64,000 nt of DNA, taken from positions 5,407,501 to 5,471,500 of the forward strand of contig NC_091948.1 of NCBI RefSeq assembly GCF_041260155.1, read 5' to 3'. Each line of letters opens with the position of its first letter. Within the stretch, counting starts at the first letter, position 1. The translations under genes and the position numbers were made by a program. This DNA is from Ptychodera flava (lineage: Eukaryota > Hemichordata > Enteropneusta > Ptychoderidae). Of this stretch, positions 63,731 to 64,000 are shown piece by piece. The notes under the pieces are model-generated. The model searched no databases. It saw only the letters and a list, made by a program, of their open reading frames with translations, and was not told the origin of the DNA.

Positions 63731-63774
<44 letters not shown>

Positions 63775-64000
63775 TCCGTTCACGCAGATATTTCAGAGAT
63801 GCCTGAAGCGATTTAATTCAAACTTGGTACAAGGATTTTTTCATATGTCATACATATGCACGTCGATTTTTTTTGTGATATGATCCAATATGGCTGCCGT
63901 GCGGCCATTTTGTTACGATTTTTTCATGCACAAAGCCATCTCGGGCATATCTCAACCGATTTTATACAAAGTTGGTACAAGGACATTGACCTATGTCATA
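63682..64000 (+). repeat. Third copy of the AGTCCCC repeat element, cut by window end
   Basis: AGTCCCCAAGGACACCGTCC, the GGGGGGACTTATAGG block, a (GTGC)n run at about 63728-63775, CGTTCACGCAGATAT, and ACTTGGTACAAGGA twice. It probably continues beyond the window. Confidence 0.8.

Overview
The window looks like chromosomal DNA from an invertebrate animal, probably a marine deuterostome such as a hemichordate, lancelet or echinoderm. The evidence is AT-rich sequence, genes with GT-AG introns, SLC10 bile-acid-type transporter genes, an EF-hand/patatin gene family, abundant microsatellites and fold-back repeats, and an integrated Polinton. The species cannot be fixed from the sequence.

Layout. 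1-4.6 kb: no gene recognised, plus a long pyrimidine microsatellite. 4.6-8.3 kb: a three-exon SLC10A2-like transporter gene (+) with a TTAA-flanked MITE in intron 1. 10.54-27.53 kb: a complete-length Polinton/Maverick (16,991 bp) with 6-bp target duplications (GTTATA) and 188/187-bp terminal inverted repeats that differ at two places. It carries integrase with chromodomain, protein-primed DNA polymerase B, packaging ATPase, a double-jelly-roll capsid candidate, a penton-like protein, a fibre-like protein with a LamG-like end, a DnaQ-like exonuclease and several small conserved or unknown proteins. Several of its genes are broken, so it is a fossil, but the near-identical ends suggest it is not old. 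28.7 kb: a decayed fragment of SLC10 exon 1. 30-35 kb: tandem and inverted repeats. 40.0-43.4 kb: a second three-exon SLC10 gene (+) with the same exon structure. 45.3-46.1 kb: a decayed coding region of unknown family.

47.3-60.8 kb: two paralogous minus-strand genes whose exons encode a pair of EF-hands spliced directly to the C-terminal end of a patatin-like phospholipase domain. The 56.2-60.8 kb copy has all five visible exons open and its 5' end lies beyond the window. The 47.3-51.2 kb copy has the same exon lengths but carries frame changes and a premature stop; an exon with a patatin nucleotide-motif loop lies just 5' of it. Repeats fill much of the rest: two long fold-back elements (53.2 and 58.7 kb), two short hairpin elements (46.6 and 48.4 kb), a large TATG array (51.6 kb), and a terminal-repeat element with seven internal 210-228 bp repeats (61.7-63.5 kb).

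The host part is therefore two tandemly duplicated families: SLC10 transporters (two full copies plus one fragment) and EF-hand/patatin proteins (one good copy plus one decayed copy). The Polinton landed between SLC10 copies. The most interesting items are the EF-hand insertion inside a patatin-type protein, the exonuclease and P-loop remnant in the Polinton, and the TATA-like box placed just before many Polinton start codons.
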